From: Lachnospiraceae bacterium UBA1251
GTDB taxonomy: Bacteria > Bacillota > Clostridia > Lachnospirales > Lachnospiraceae
Length of the DNA: 5,844 nt
Direction of reading: 5' to 3'
NCBI GenBank assembly: GCA_002308255.1
Contig: DBVZ01000066.1
Coordinates: forward strand, 12,265 to 18,108
Part shown: positions 1 through 5,844 of the stretch, piece by piece
Position numbering within the stretch: the stretch's first letter is position 1
Layout of the letters: every line of letters starts with the position of its first letter
Program-made: the position numbers and the translations under genes
The notes under the pieces: model-generated
Seen by the model: the letters and a program-made list of their open reading frames with translations, nothing else
Databases searched by the model: none
Told to the model about the DNA's origin: nothing

Positions 1-699
1 AACGAATTCCACCCGACGCAGATCCTTGCGGACTTTATGACAATGCGGGAACACCTGGGAGGGCTCAAAGGAAAAAAATTCTGCTTCCTCGGCGACGGCC
101 GCAATAATATGGCCAATTCCCTTATGGTCGGCTGCGGAAAGATGGGGATCGATCTTGTGATCATCGCTCCCAGGGAGCTGTGGCCGGATCCGGCGCTCGT
201 AGAGGAGTGCCGCGGATACGCCGCGCAGGCGGGTTCGGTTATTCTTTTCTCGGAATCCACGGATGCGGTGAGCGATGCCGATGTCATTTACACGGACGTC
301 TGGGCATCGATGGGAGAAGAAGCCAAGGCCGCGGAACGCGAGGCACTGCTGAGACCGTATCAGGTCAACGCGGAACTCATGAAAAAGACCGGCAAAGAAT
401 CCACGATCTTCATGCACTGCCTGCCGGCAATCAAGGGCAAGGAAGTGACGGAAGAGGTCTTTGAGTCAGCACAGTCGGTCGTCTTTGACGAGGCGGAAAA
501 CAGAATGCACACGATCAAGGCCGTGATGGTGGCGACGCTGGGCGACTATCAGCCGATGCCCGAGGAGATCGTAAGAGGAGGCCTGCCGGAGGGTTTCGAT
601 CCGTTCGCGAGACCGGAGAAATTTGAAGAATTCTCGGATCCGGAGATTATTGAGCCGTTCGCAGCGGCGGAGGATGATGAAAATGCTTCTTGTGATTGA
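1..699 (+). CDS. argF: Ornithine carbamoyltransferase, 3' portion (5' end outside window)
   Basis: The enzyme transfers the carbamoyl group of carbamoyl phosphate to ornithine, giving citrulline, in the cytoplasm. The reading frame is open from base 1, so the gene begins upstream; 232 codons are visible. The first residues are NEFHPTQ, which includes the HPTQ carbamoyl-phosphate loop. Next come the [10 protein letters not shown] segment (about residues 31-40), the DVWASMGEE ornithine loop (about 96-104), the HCLPA motif with the catalytic cysteine (about 139-143), and [20 protein letters not shown] near the normal family C-terminus. Known relatives such as the E. coli enzyme stop within a few residues of that point. 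Here about 51 more residues follow (bases 544-696), with 16 Asp/Glu against 3 Arg/Lys. The stop codon lies inside coaX, a 17-base overlap. The family call is firm, but biosynthetic (argF) and catabolic (arcB) roles cannot be told apart from this fragment and its neighbours. Confidence 0.95.
   Translation, partial: NEFHPTQILADFMTMREHLGGLKGKKFCFLGDGRNNMANSLMVGCGKMGIDLVIIAPRELWPDPALVEECRGYAAQAGSVILFSESTDAVSDADVIYTDVWASMGEEAKAAEREALLRPYQVNAELMKKTGKESTIFMHCLPAIKGKEVTEEVFESAQSVVFDEAENRMHTIKAVMVATLGDYQPMPEEIVRGGLPEGFDPFARPEKFEEFSDPEIIEPFAAAEDDENASCD
669..673 (+). promoter_or_regulatory. Ribosome binding site deciding the coaX start
   Basis: GGAGG lies inside the last codons of argF. Three in-frame ATGs follow, at 674, 677 and 683. 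Only the third has normal spacing (9 bases); the first abuts the site directly and the second leaves 3 bases. This favours 683 as the main start. Confidence 0.7.
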
Positions 700-1450
700 C
701 GTTGGAAATACCAATATAACCGTCGGGCTGTTCGACAGCGAAGCGCTGTGCGGGACGTTCCGTCTGACGACAAAACAGACCTGCACTTCCGATGAATACG
801 GATTTTATTTAAAGACTCTGATGCGGGAAAAGTTTGATTTTCTGACCCCGATCGACGGGTGCATCATCAGTTCGGTCGTGCCGAACGTCATGCATTCGCT
901 GACGAGCGCCGTGATCAAGTATTTCAACATCCGTCCGATCATCGTCGGACCGGGCCTCAAGACCGGGATCCACATCAAGATCGACAACCCGAAGGAACTC
1001 GGCGCCGATAAGATCGTGGACGCGGTGGCGGCACACGAAATTTACGGCGGAAATCTGATCGTCATCGACTTCGGAACGGCGACGACCTATGATCTTGTGG
1101 GGGAAGACGGAACTTTTCATACCGGCGTGATCCAGCCGGGCATTGCCATTTCGGCGCACGCCCTGTCGGAGAAAGCGGCGAAGCTGCCGAATATCGAGCT
1201 CCGGAAGCCGAAAACGATCATCTCGAGACATACCGTCGAAGCGATGCAGGCCGGCGTGATCTACGGATATATCGGCTCCTGCAAATACATCATCGAAAAG
1301 ATCAAAGAGGAATCCGGGCTGGACGATATCAAGGTCGTTGCGACCGGCGGACTCGGAAAGATCATCGCGGACGAACTGCCGGAGATCAACTATTACGATG
1401 AGACGCTGATCCTGAAGGGACTGCAGATCCTGTATGCAAAAAATAAGTAA
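683..1450 (+). CDS. coaX: Type III pantothenate kinase
   Basis: CoaX phosphorylates pantothenate with ATP in the first committed step of coenzyme A synthesis. It belongs to the acetate/sugar kinase-Hsc70-actin (ASKHA) fold, needs a monovalent cation, and is insensitive to CoA feedback. From the 683 start the protein has 255 residues, the usual family size. It opens [11 protein letters not shown], the phosphate-1 motif with the conserved Asp6. GADK (107-110) carries the probable catalytic Asp109. [10 protein letters not shown] (128-137) is the phosphate-2 motif, [10 protein letters not shown] (148-157) the glycine/proline loop, and ATGGLGKII (220-228) the adenosine-binding segment. The start was chosen by ribosome-site spacing and because the family typically begins at this methionine; ATGs at 674 and 677 would add 3 or 2 residues. 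The gene overlaps argF by 17 bases and dusB by 17 bases, so translational coupling in one transcript is likely. Confidence 0.96.
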   Translation: MLLVIDVGNTNITVGLFDSEALCGTFRLTTKQTCTSDEYGFYLKTLMREKFDFLTPIDGCIISSVVPNVMHSLTSAVIKYFNIRPIIVGPGLKTGIHIKIDNPKELGADKIVDAVAAHEIYGGNLIVIDFGTATTYDLVGEDGTFHTGVIQPGIAISAHALSEKAAKLPNIELRKPKTIISRHTVEAMQAGVIYGYIGSCKYIIEKIKEESGLDDIKVVATGGLGKIIADELPEINYYDETLILKGLQILYAKNK

Positions 1451-2531
1451 CGGCGGAAAAACAGATAACAGTGAGCAGAAGCGGCAGCGATCCGGCGGGC
1501 CGCTTCTGCATTTGTGTCCGGAGAATCCCCTTGTCCTCGCCCCGATGGCGGGGATCACGGACCGCCCGTTCCGGACGCTGGCAAGGAGATACGGCGCCGG
1601 CATCGTCTGCATGGAGATGATCAGTGCCAACGCGATCAAATACGGCAACAGGAAAACGGAAGAACTCATTTCCATCGATCCGGGGGAGCATCCCGTTTCG
1701 CTGCAGCTGTTCGGACCTGATCCCGATACGATGGCGCTGGCGGCGGAATACATCTCGGACCGGTATGATTTTGATATCCTCGATATCAATATGGGGTGTC
1801 CCATGCCGAAGATCGTAAGCAACCGCGAGGGCTGTGCCCTTATGAAGGATCCGGAAGCGGCCGGCCGCATCGTGGAGGCTGTGGTGCGGTCCACGGACCG
1901 GCCGGTCACCGTGAAAATGAGGTCCGGCTTTTCGGAAGGACAGATCAATGCGCCGGAGCTGGCAGTCATCTGTGAGCAGGCCGGCGCGGCGGCGGTCGCC
2001 GTGCACGGCCGCACCCGGGAGCAGTACTATACCGGGCAGGCGGACTGGGACGTGATCCGGAAAGTGAAGGATACGGTGCGGATCCCCGTGATGGGAAGCG
2101 GGGATGTCGATTCCCCCGAAAAGGCTGTCCGGATGCTGCGGGAGACCGGCTGCGATTATGTGATGATCGGGAGGGCGTCCCGGGGAAACCCGTGGATCTT
2201 TGCGGAATGCCTTGAAACGCTCCGTAAGGAGGGGCTTGCACGCGTACAGGGGACAAATGACCTGCCGCCGAAGAGAGAGGAGGTTCCGGGAGAGGAACTA
2301 TTTCCGGGAACCGACCTTCTTTACGCAACGATCCTCGAGCATGCCCGGATGCAGATCGCCGAAAAGGGAGAGGCCATGGGAATGCTGCAGATGAGGAAGC
2401 ATGTCGCCTGGTATATGAGCGGCCGGAGGAATGCCGCGGCGGTCCGGAGGGGCGCCAATGAGCTGTGCCGTTACGAACAGCTGGAGGCGCTGCTTTCGGA
2501 ATGGAAAGCAGGTATAGAGCGTGACCTATAA
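1434..2531 (+). CDS. dusB: tRNA-dihydrouridine synthase, DusB type
   Basis: This FMN enzyme uses NADPH to reduce specific uridines of tRNA to dihydrouridine in the cytoplasm. The 365-residue product has the family signatures in order: VLAPMAGITDRPFR (34-47, FMN loop), DINMGCPMPKI (117-127, catalytic Cys122), VTVKMRSGF (158-166), HGRTREQYYTG (191-201), GSGDV (221-225), MIGRASRGNPWIF (244-256), and RKHVAWYMSG (321-330) in the C-terminal helical tRNA-binding domain. It is longer than the roughly 320-335 residues usual for DusB. About 20 residues are extra at the N-terminus, and a loop at about 266-293 is longer than in typical relatives. The ATG at 1434 lies inside coaX behind a weak GAAGGGA site (1414-1420, 13 bases away). 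The only other plausible in-frame start I see is TTG at 1512, which has no ribosome site. The DusB subgroup rests on gene context (next to greA) and resemblance to Bacillus DusB. Confidence 0.93.
   Translation: MQKISNGGKTDNSEQKRQRSGGPLLHLCPENPLVLAPMAGITDRPFRTLARRYGAGIVCMEMISANAIKYGNRKTEELISIDPGEHPVSLQLFGPDPDTMALAAEYISDRYDFDILDINMGCPMPKIVSNREGCALMKDPEAAGRIVEAVVRSTDRPVTVKMRSGFSEGQINAPELAVICEQAGAAAVAVHGRTREQYYTGQADWDVIRKVKDTVRIPVMGSGDVDSPEKAVRMLRETGCDYVMIGRASRGNPWIFAECLETLRKEGLARVQGTNDLPPKREEVPGEELFPGTDLLYATILEHARMQIAEKGEAMGMLQMRKHVAWYMSGRRNAAAVRRGANELCRYEQLEALLSEWKAGIERDL
1475..1509 (+). repeat. Perfect 11-bp inverted repeat just after the coaX stop
   Basis: GCAGAAGCGGC at 1475-1485 is exactly complementary to GCCGCTTCTGC at 1499-1509, with a 13-base loop. 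The repeat begins 24 bases after the coaX stop and lies within codons 14-26 of dusB as called, in the poorly conserved N-terminal extension. The bases after it (ATTTGTGT) form only a weak T-tract. It could be a weak terminator or attenuator between coaX and dusB, an RNA-stabilising hairpin, or chance. The inverted repeat is seen directly; its function is inferred. Confidence 0.6.
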
Positions 2532-2558
2532 AAATTTATAAAAGAATGAACTGTTCCA

Positions 2559-2586
2559 TTGACAATTATGTGCAAAATGCTATAAT
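2559..2586 (+). promoter_or_regulatory. SigA/sigma70-type extended -10 promoter of greA
   Basis: A perfect TTGACA -35 box (2559-2564) and a perfect TATAAT -10 box (2581-2586) are separated by 16 bases. TGC directly before the -10 box supplies the extended -10 TG element. An A/T-only run at 2527-2543 lies in the position of an UP element. Transcription should begin near 2593, giving a leader of about 37 bases. The quality of the match predicts strong, activator-independent expression. No operator-like repeat is obvious around it. Confidence 0.92.
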
Positions 2587-2610
2587 TTCATACTTGATAA
2601 ACCCATTCAC

Positions 2611-2619
2611 AAGGAGGGG
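2611..2619 (+). promoter_or_regulatory. Strong ribosome binding site of greA
   Basis: AAGGAGGGG is a near-perfect anti-16S match. Its core AGGAGG ends 12 bases before the greA ATG, slightly longer than usual; shifted pairing through GGAGGGG shortens this to 10. An ATG directly followed by TAA (2621-2626) sits between the site and the true start. Confidence 0.85.
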
Positions 2620-2629
2620 AATGTAATAC

Positions 2630-3136
2630 ATGGCAGCACCTGTAACTGAAAAGAAGAATGTCATGACCTATGAAGGTCTGAAAGCGCTGGAAAATGAACT
2701 GGAAGAGCTCCGCACCGTGCGGCGCAAGGAAGTTTCCCAGAAGATCAAAGAAGCGCGTGAACAGGGCGACCTTTCCGAGAACGCAGAGTATGACGCAGCA
2801 ATGGATGAACAGCGCGATATCGAAGCCCGTATTGAAGAGATCCAGAAGATCCTCAAGCACGCGGAAGTCATTGACGAGGAGGAAGTCAGCACAGACGCGG
2901 TTGGAATCGGCTGCAGAGTAACCGTTTTCGATCTGGAATATGAGGAAGAACTCGAATTTGCCATCGTCGGCTCGACAGAAGCAAACAGCCGTTCGGGGAA
3001 GATCTCCAATGAATCTCCGGTAGGAAAAGCGCTCATGGGAGCCAAAGTGAACGATGTGGTGACGGTCGTGATGCCGGGCGGAGAAGCAAAGTATAAGGTT
3101 CTCAAGATCGAGAGAAATATCCCGAAAACAGCGTAA
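2630..3136 (+). CDS. greA: Transcription elongation factor GreA
   Basis: GreA inserts its coiled coil into the secondary channel of RNA polymerase and stimulates cleavage of backtracked transcripts, rescuing stalled elongation complexes. The product has 168 residues, slightly longer than the usual 158-160 because of about 8-10 extra N-terminal residues. Residues about 14-80 form the antiparallel coiled coil. The tip segment EAREQGDLSENAEYDAA (41-57) carries the acidic Asp47 and Glu50 that help hold the catalytic magnesium. The C-terminal FKBP-like domain includes ISNESPVGKALMGAKVNDVV (125-144), a strong GreA signature. The ATG at 2630 is chosen for the strong upstream ribosome site; a second methionine at residue 12 is nearer the usual family start but lacks such a site. 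The gene has its own strong promoter and terminator, so it can be expressed alone. In many Clostridia lysS follows greA; here it does not. Confidence 0.97.
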   Translation: MAAPVTEKKNVMTYEGLKALENELEELRTVRRKEVSQKIKEAREQGDLSENAEYDAAMDEQRDIEARIEEIQKILKHAEVIDEEEVSTDAVGIGCRVTVFDLEYEEELEFAIVGSTEANSRSGKISNESPVGKALMGAKVNDVVTVVMPGGEAKYKVLKIERNIPKTA

Positions 3137-3159
3137 AATGCAAAACCGGTATTTCGGCG

Positions 3160-3188
3160 AAAGGCCGCGCCTTAAGCGCGGTCTTTTT
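3160..3188 (+). terminator. Rho-independent terminator after greA
   Basis: GGCCGCGC (3163-3170) pairs with GCGCGGTC (3176-3183) around the 5-base loop CTTAA. This gives 8 pairs including one G-U, extended by A-T pairs at the base, followed by five Ts (3184-3188). It begins 23 bases after the greA stop and ends 43 bases before the next gene. Confidence 0.92.
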
Positions 3189-3217
3189 CGTGAAAAGCGG
3201 GAATGCGGAACCGGGAC

Positions 3218-3224
3218 GGGGAGG
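3218..3224 (+). promoter_or_regulatory. Ribosome binding site deciding the acyltransferase start
   Basis: GGGGAGG stands 7 bases before the GTG at 3232, ideal spacing. The longer open frame beginning with GTG at 3190 has no such site and would start directly behind the terminator T-tract, so 3232 is preferred. Confidence 0.8.
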
Positions 3225-3231
3225 ACAGCCG

Positions 3232-4482
3232 GTGAAGAAAAAGGAAGATAAACAGGCGGCAGCCGAACAGAAAGACACATGGGTGAAGCGCCGGCACAGA
3301 GTTATTCGGAGAGTGCTCGGGCCGTTCATAAAGCTCCTGTGCGTGCTTCTGTACGGCGTCCGTATTGAAAAATACAGTCCGGAAGAAGGTGCCCCCTGTC
3401 TGGTCCTGTACAATCATCAGACGCCTTTTGATCAGTTCTTCGTATCACTGACGTTTAAAGAACCCGTTTATCATGTGGCGACGGAAGATATTTTTTCTAT
3501 CGGAAGGCTGGCTGACCTGCTCCGCTGGCTCGTTGCGCCGATCCCGATCAAAAAGCAGGCAGCCGATCTCTCCGCGATCCGGACGATGAGACAGGTCGCG
3601 AAGGAGGGCGGGATCATCGCCCTCGCGCCGGAAGGAAACCGGACGTACAGCGGCAAAACGGAGTATATCAACCCGTCGGTCGCGAAACTGGTCCGCCTTC
3701 TGAAACTTCCGGTCGCGCTGTGCCGGATCGAAGGCGGATACGGCGTGCAGCCCCGCTGGAGCGACCGGACCCGGAGAGGAACGATGCGCAGCTATGTGTC
3801 CGAGATCATTTCTCCGGAAGAAGCTGCGAAAATGTCGAATGAAGAGCTTTATGACCGGATCCGGAACGGGCTTTTCGTAAATGAGGCCGTCTCCGACCGG
3901 AAGTTCTTTTCCGCAAGAAGAGCGGAGTATCTCGAGCGCGCGGTCTATGTGTGCCCTTTCTGCGGACTTGCAGCGTTCCGAAGCAGGGGAAATGTGACCG
4001 AATGCCTCACCTGTCACCGCAGGGTGCGGTATCACACGGATAAGCACCTGAGCGGAGAAGGATACAAATTTCCTTTCCGATATGTCAATGACTGGTACGA
4101 ATACCAGAATACATTTGTGAGGGGGCTTTCCCTCTCCGCGGATACGGAACATACGATCCGGAGCGGGGAATGGTTCTTTAAAGATGAGGGCGTCGGCATT
4201 TTCGAAGTCATCCCTTATAAAAAGAAGAAAGCGCTTCTCGGGGACGCATCCGTTCAGCTGCACGCGGACGGGATCTCGATCTCGGCAGAAGGGCAGACCC
4301 GGTGCATCCCGTTCCGGGACGTCGATTCGGCGGCCGTGCTCGGGCGAAATAAACTGAACGTTTACTATCAGGACAGGATCTGGCAGTTTAAAGGAAAAAA
4401 ACGGTTTAACGCGCTGAAATACCTCAATTTTATTTACCGGTTCAAACAGGGAGAGAGTGATGGAGAATTTCTGGGATTATAG
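3232..4482 (+). CDS. PlsC-like lysophospholipid acyltransferase with C-terminal zinc ribbon
   Basis: The N-terminal half matches the glycerolipid acyltransferase (PlsC) family, which transfers a fatty acyl group to lysophosphatidate or a related acceptor at the inner membrane face. From the GTG at 3232 the protein has 416 residues, against about 200-250 for plain PlsC. A basic N-terminus (1-26) leads into a hydrophobic stretch (about 28-45). The catalytic HX4D motif is NHQTPFD (His62, Asp67). PEGNRT (133-138) stands in the place of the usual EGTRS acceptor-binding motif, and LKLPVALCRIEGG (157-169) follows as the fourth block. After a helical linker (about 198-236) come four cysteines, CPFC (241-244) and CLTC (258-261), a probable zinc ribbon. 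The last 100 or so residues (about 312-405) look beta-rich and end in a helix, possibly a pleckstrin-homology-like domain; that is inference from pattern alone. The acyl acceptor is unknown. The gene overlaps the downstream symporter gene by 23 bases. Confidence 0.85.
   Translation: MKKKEDKQAAAEQKDTWVKRRHRVIRRVLGPFIKLLCVLLYGVRIEKYSPEEGAPCLVLYNHQTPFDQFFVSLTFKEPVYHVATEDIFSIGRLADLLRWLVAPIPIKKQAADLSAIRTMRQVAKEGGIIALAPEGNRTYSGKTEYINPSVAKLVRLLKLPVALCRIEGGYGVQPRWSDRTRRGTMRSYVSEIISPEEAAKMSNEELYDRIRNGLFVNEAVSDRKFFSARRAEYLERAVYVCPFCGLAAFRSRGNVTECLTCHRRVRYHTDKHLSGEGYKFPFRYVNDWYEYQNTFVRGLSLSADTEHTIRSGEWFFKDEGVGIFEVIPYKKKKALLGDASVQLHADGISISAEGQTRCIPFRDVDSAAVLGRNKLNVYYQDRIWQFKGKKRFNALKYLNFIYRFKQGESDGEFLGL
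4448..4453 (+). promoter_or_regulatory. Ribosome binding site of the symporter gene
   Basis: AGGGAG within the last codons of the acyltransferase gene stands 6 bases before the ATG at 4460. This supports that start and coupled translation of the overlapping pair. Confidence 0.7.
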
Positions 4483-5844
4483 TGTCTGGGGCTTTTTTAA
4501 TCTGATCGCGGTGCTGATGATCAGCCTGCTCGCGGCAAATGCCATGAAAAGAACCATCCGGCTCCTTCAGGCGTCCCTGATCCCGACGTCGGTCCTGGGC
4601 GGCATGCTCCTGCTTGCGGTCGCCGCCGTTTTCCGGCTGGTCACGGGAAAGGTCATGTTTGACACGGGATTCTTCGGGGGAAAAGGGAGCGACACGCTTG
4701 AGGTCATTACTTATCACATGCTGGCGCTCGGATTTATCGCGACGACGTTTAAATCGTCCTCCGGCAAGCTCACCAAAAAACGGGCGTCGGAGATCTTCAA
4801 CACCGGCGTCACGACCGTTTCGACCTATCTCATGCAGGGAATTCTGGGCCTTTGCATTTCCATTGCGGCGGCACTTATCATGCCGCGGTTTTTCAAGGCG
4901 GCCGGCATCCTTCTGCCGTTCGGTTACGGGCAGGGAACAGGCCAGGCGCTCAATTACGGAGGCATTTTCGAAAATGACTTCGGATTCGTGGGAGGAAAAA
5001 GCTTCGGACTTACCATCGCGGCGCTCGGATTCTTAAGCGCAAGTGTCGGCGGCGTCATTTTCCTTAACGTTCTCCGGAGAAGAGGGAAACTGAGTGCCGC
5101 GATCGGCGCGGAACAGTCGATCCGCTCGGAAGAGATCCAGGGGGACAATGAGATCCCGATGCAGGAGAGCATCGACAAGCTCACGGTCCAGATCGCACTT
5201 GTGGTCGTCGGTTATCTGCTGGCATATCTCATCATGAGGCTGCTCGGAAGGTTCCTGCCGGGCATGCGCTCGGTGATCTTCGGATTCAATTTCCTTCTGG
5301 GCGTGCTCAGCGCGGCGCTGATCAAAGGACTGATCAACCGGCTGACGAAGGCCGGCGTGATGAAAAAGAAGCATATCAACAATTTCCTCATGACCCGCGT
5401 GAGCAATTTCTTCTTCGACCTCATGGTCGTTGCCGGTATCGCGGCGATCCGGCTGCACGTCCTGCGGAATTACTGGGTCGTGATCCTCATCATGGGCATC
5501 GCGGGGCTTGTTTCCACGTTCTATTACAACCGCTTTGTGGCAGGGCGCCTCTTCCCCGAATACAAGGATGAACAGTTCCTGATGATGTACGGCATGCTGA
5601 CCGGCACCGCAAGCACCGGGACGATCCTCCTCCGCGAACTGGACAGGGAATTCCGGACGCCGGCGGCCGACAACATGGTCTACCAGAACTTTCCCGCGAT
5701 CGTGTTCGGATTTCCGATGATGCTTCTGGCAACCATGGCACCGGAAAGGCCGGGTCTGACGCTGGTCATCCTGATCGCGTTTTTCGCGGTGATGAATGTG
5801 ATCCTGTTCCGGTCGGAAATCTTTCATTTTCGAAAAAAACAGGT
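4460..5844 (+). CDS. Sodium/glutamate symporter family (GltS/ESS) protein, 3' end outside window
   Basis: The frame stays open from the ATG at 4460 to the window edge, giving 461 residues without a stop. The basic FHFRKKQ ending suggests the C-terminus is close. The protein is an integral membrane protein with about 11-13 hydrophobic segments, such as 11-29, 38-60, 113-141, 181-206, 241-263, 270-295, 315-334, 337-358 and 431-450. The order matches GltS, the sodium-coupled glutamate importer of the ESS family. LIPTSVLGG (40-48) parallels the IPEPVAGG segment of E. coli GltS. GYGQGTGQA (155-163) sits where GltS has its GGHGTGAA re-entrant loop and is followed by an Asp-Phe-Gly-Phe block like the RYGF of GltS. 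TGTASTG (381-387) occupies the matching loop in the second half. A charged cytoplasmic linker (about 206-240) separates the halves. Because both signature loops differ from E. coli GltS, glutamate is only a likely substrate, and no symbol is given. Confidence 0.85.
   Translation, partial: MENFWDYSVWGFFNLIAVLMISLLAANAMKRTIRLLQASLIPTSVLGGMLLLAVAAVFRLVTGKVMFDTGFFGGKGSDTLEVITYHMLALGFIATTFKSSSGKLTKKRASEIFNTGVTTVSTYLMQGILGLCISIAAALIMPRFFKAAGILLPFGYGQGTGQALNYGGIFENDFGFVGGKSFGLTIAALGFLSASVGGVIFLNVLRRRGKLSAAIGAEQSIRSEEIQGDNEIPMQESIDKLTVQIALVVVGYLLAYLIMRLLGRFLPGMRSVIFGFNFLLGVLSAALIKGLINRLTKAGVMKKKHINNFLMTRVSNFFFDLMVVAGIAAIRLHVLRNYWVVILIMGIAGLVSTFYYNRFVAGRLFPEYKDEQFLMMYGMLTGTASTGTILLRELDREFRTPAADNMVYQNFPAIVFGFPMMLLATMAPERPGLTLVILIAFFAVMNVILFRSEIFHFRKKQ

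Noticed and set aside
623..682. Longer coaX starting at ATG 623
   Set aside because: The added residues are Arg/Ser rich and unlike CoaX, and they come from the out-of-frame reading of argF. The 683 start has the ribosome site and the normal family N-terminus.
809..2014. Long minus-strand open frame (401 codons) across coaX and dusB
   Set aside because: It lies opposite two clearly recognisable genes, has no family resemblance, and is the kind of shadow frame expected in GC-rich coding DNA.
3190..3231. Upstream GTG start for the acyltransferase
   Set aside because: There is no ribosome site, it sits immediately after the terminator T-tract, and the added residues show no family resemblance. 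GTG at 3232 has an ideal site.
2588..3280. Minus-strand open frame of 230 codons covering greA and its terminator
   Set aside because: It is the antisense of greA and would run through the greA promoter-proximal leader. It shows no motifs.
3604..3624. 7-bp perfect hairpin GAGGGCG/CGCCCTC inside the acyltransferase gene
   Set aside because: A short GC-rich stem in coding sequence with no T-tract after it; expected by chance at this base composition.
3445..4263. Minus-strand open frame of 272 codons opposite the acyltransferase gene
   Set aside because: No recognisable motifs, and it is fully covered by a plus-strand gene with catalytic motifs and a good ribosome site.
4614..5036. Plus-strand open frame of 140 codons inside the symporter gene
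   Set aside because: It is in another frame of the symporter gene, is Arg/Ser rich without motifs, and the symporter frame explains the region.
5033..5827. Minus-strand open frame of 264 codons opposite the symporter gene
   Set aside because: The translation is rich in His, Asp, Arg and Gln, typical of the antisense of a hydrophobic membrane protein. The plus strand has a convincing GltS-family match.

Overview
The window is an ordinary-looking stretch of a moderately GC-rich bacterial chromosome with five consecutive plus-strand genes and almost no non-coding space. The order coaX, dusB, greA, a type III (CoaX) rather than CoaA pantothenate kinase, strong Shine-Dalgarno sites and a consensus SigA-type promoter together suggest a Gram-positive Firmicute, most likely of class Clostridia (Lachnospiraceae-like). 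That placement rests on gene order and family resemblance only.

Layout. Positions 1-699 hold the C-terminal two thirds of an ornithine carbamoyltransferase (argF/arcB type; the 5' end lies outside the window), with an unusual acidic tail of about 51 residues. It overlaps coaX (683-1450, type III pantothenate kinase) by 17 bases, and coaX overlaps dusB (1434-2531, tRNA-dihydrouridine synthase) by another 17 bases. A perfect 11-bp inverted repeat lies in the first codons of dusB. After dusB, a 98-base intergenic region carries a textbook extended -10 promoter (2559-2586) and a strong ribosome binding site for greA (2630-3136, transcript cleavage factor). A rho-independent terminator (about 3160-3188) closes greA.

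Beyond the terminator lies a second tightly packed pair. The first gene (3232-4482) encodes a PlsC-type acyltransferase with an added zinc ribbon and a C-terminal beta-rich region. The second (4460 to the window end, stop codon outside) is a GltS-family sodium/solute symporter. They overlap by 23 bases and no clear promoter precedes them.

How the genes work together. argF, coaX and dusB look co-transcribed by their overlaps but serve different pathways: arginine/citrulline metabolism, coenzyme A synthesis and tRNA modification. greA has its own promoter and may also receive read-through from dusB. The acyltransferase and symporter share a transcript by arrangement, but I see no biochemical link between them. 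I found no mobile element, CRISPR array, tRNA or rRNA, and no convincing new multi-gene system. The items most worth a second look are the domain architecture of the acyltransferase, the inverted repeat at the coaX/dusB junction, the acidic ArgF tail and the altered signature loops of the GltS homologue.
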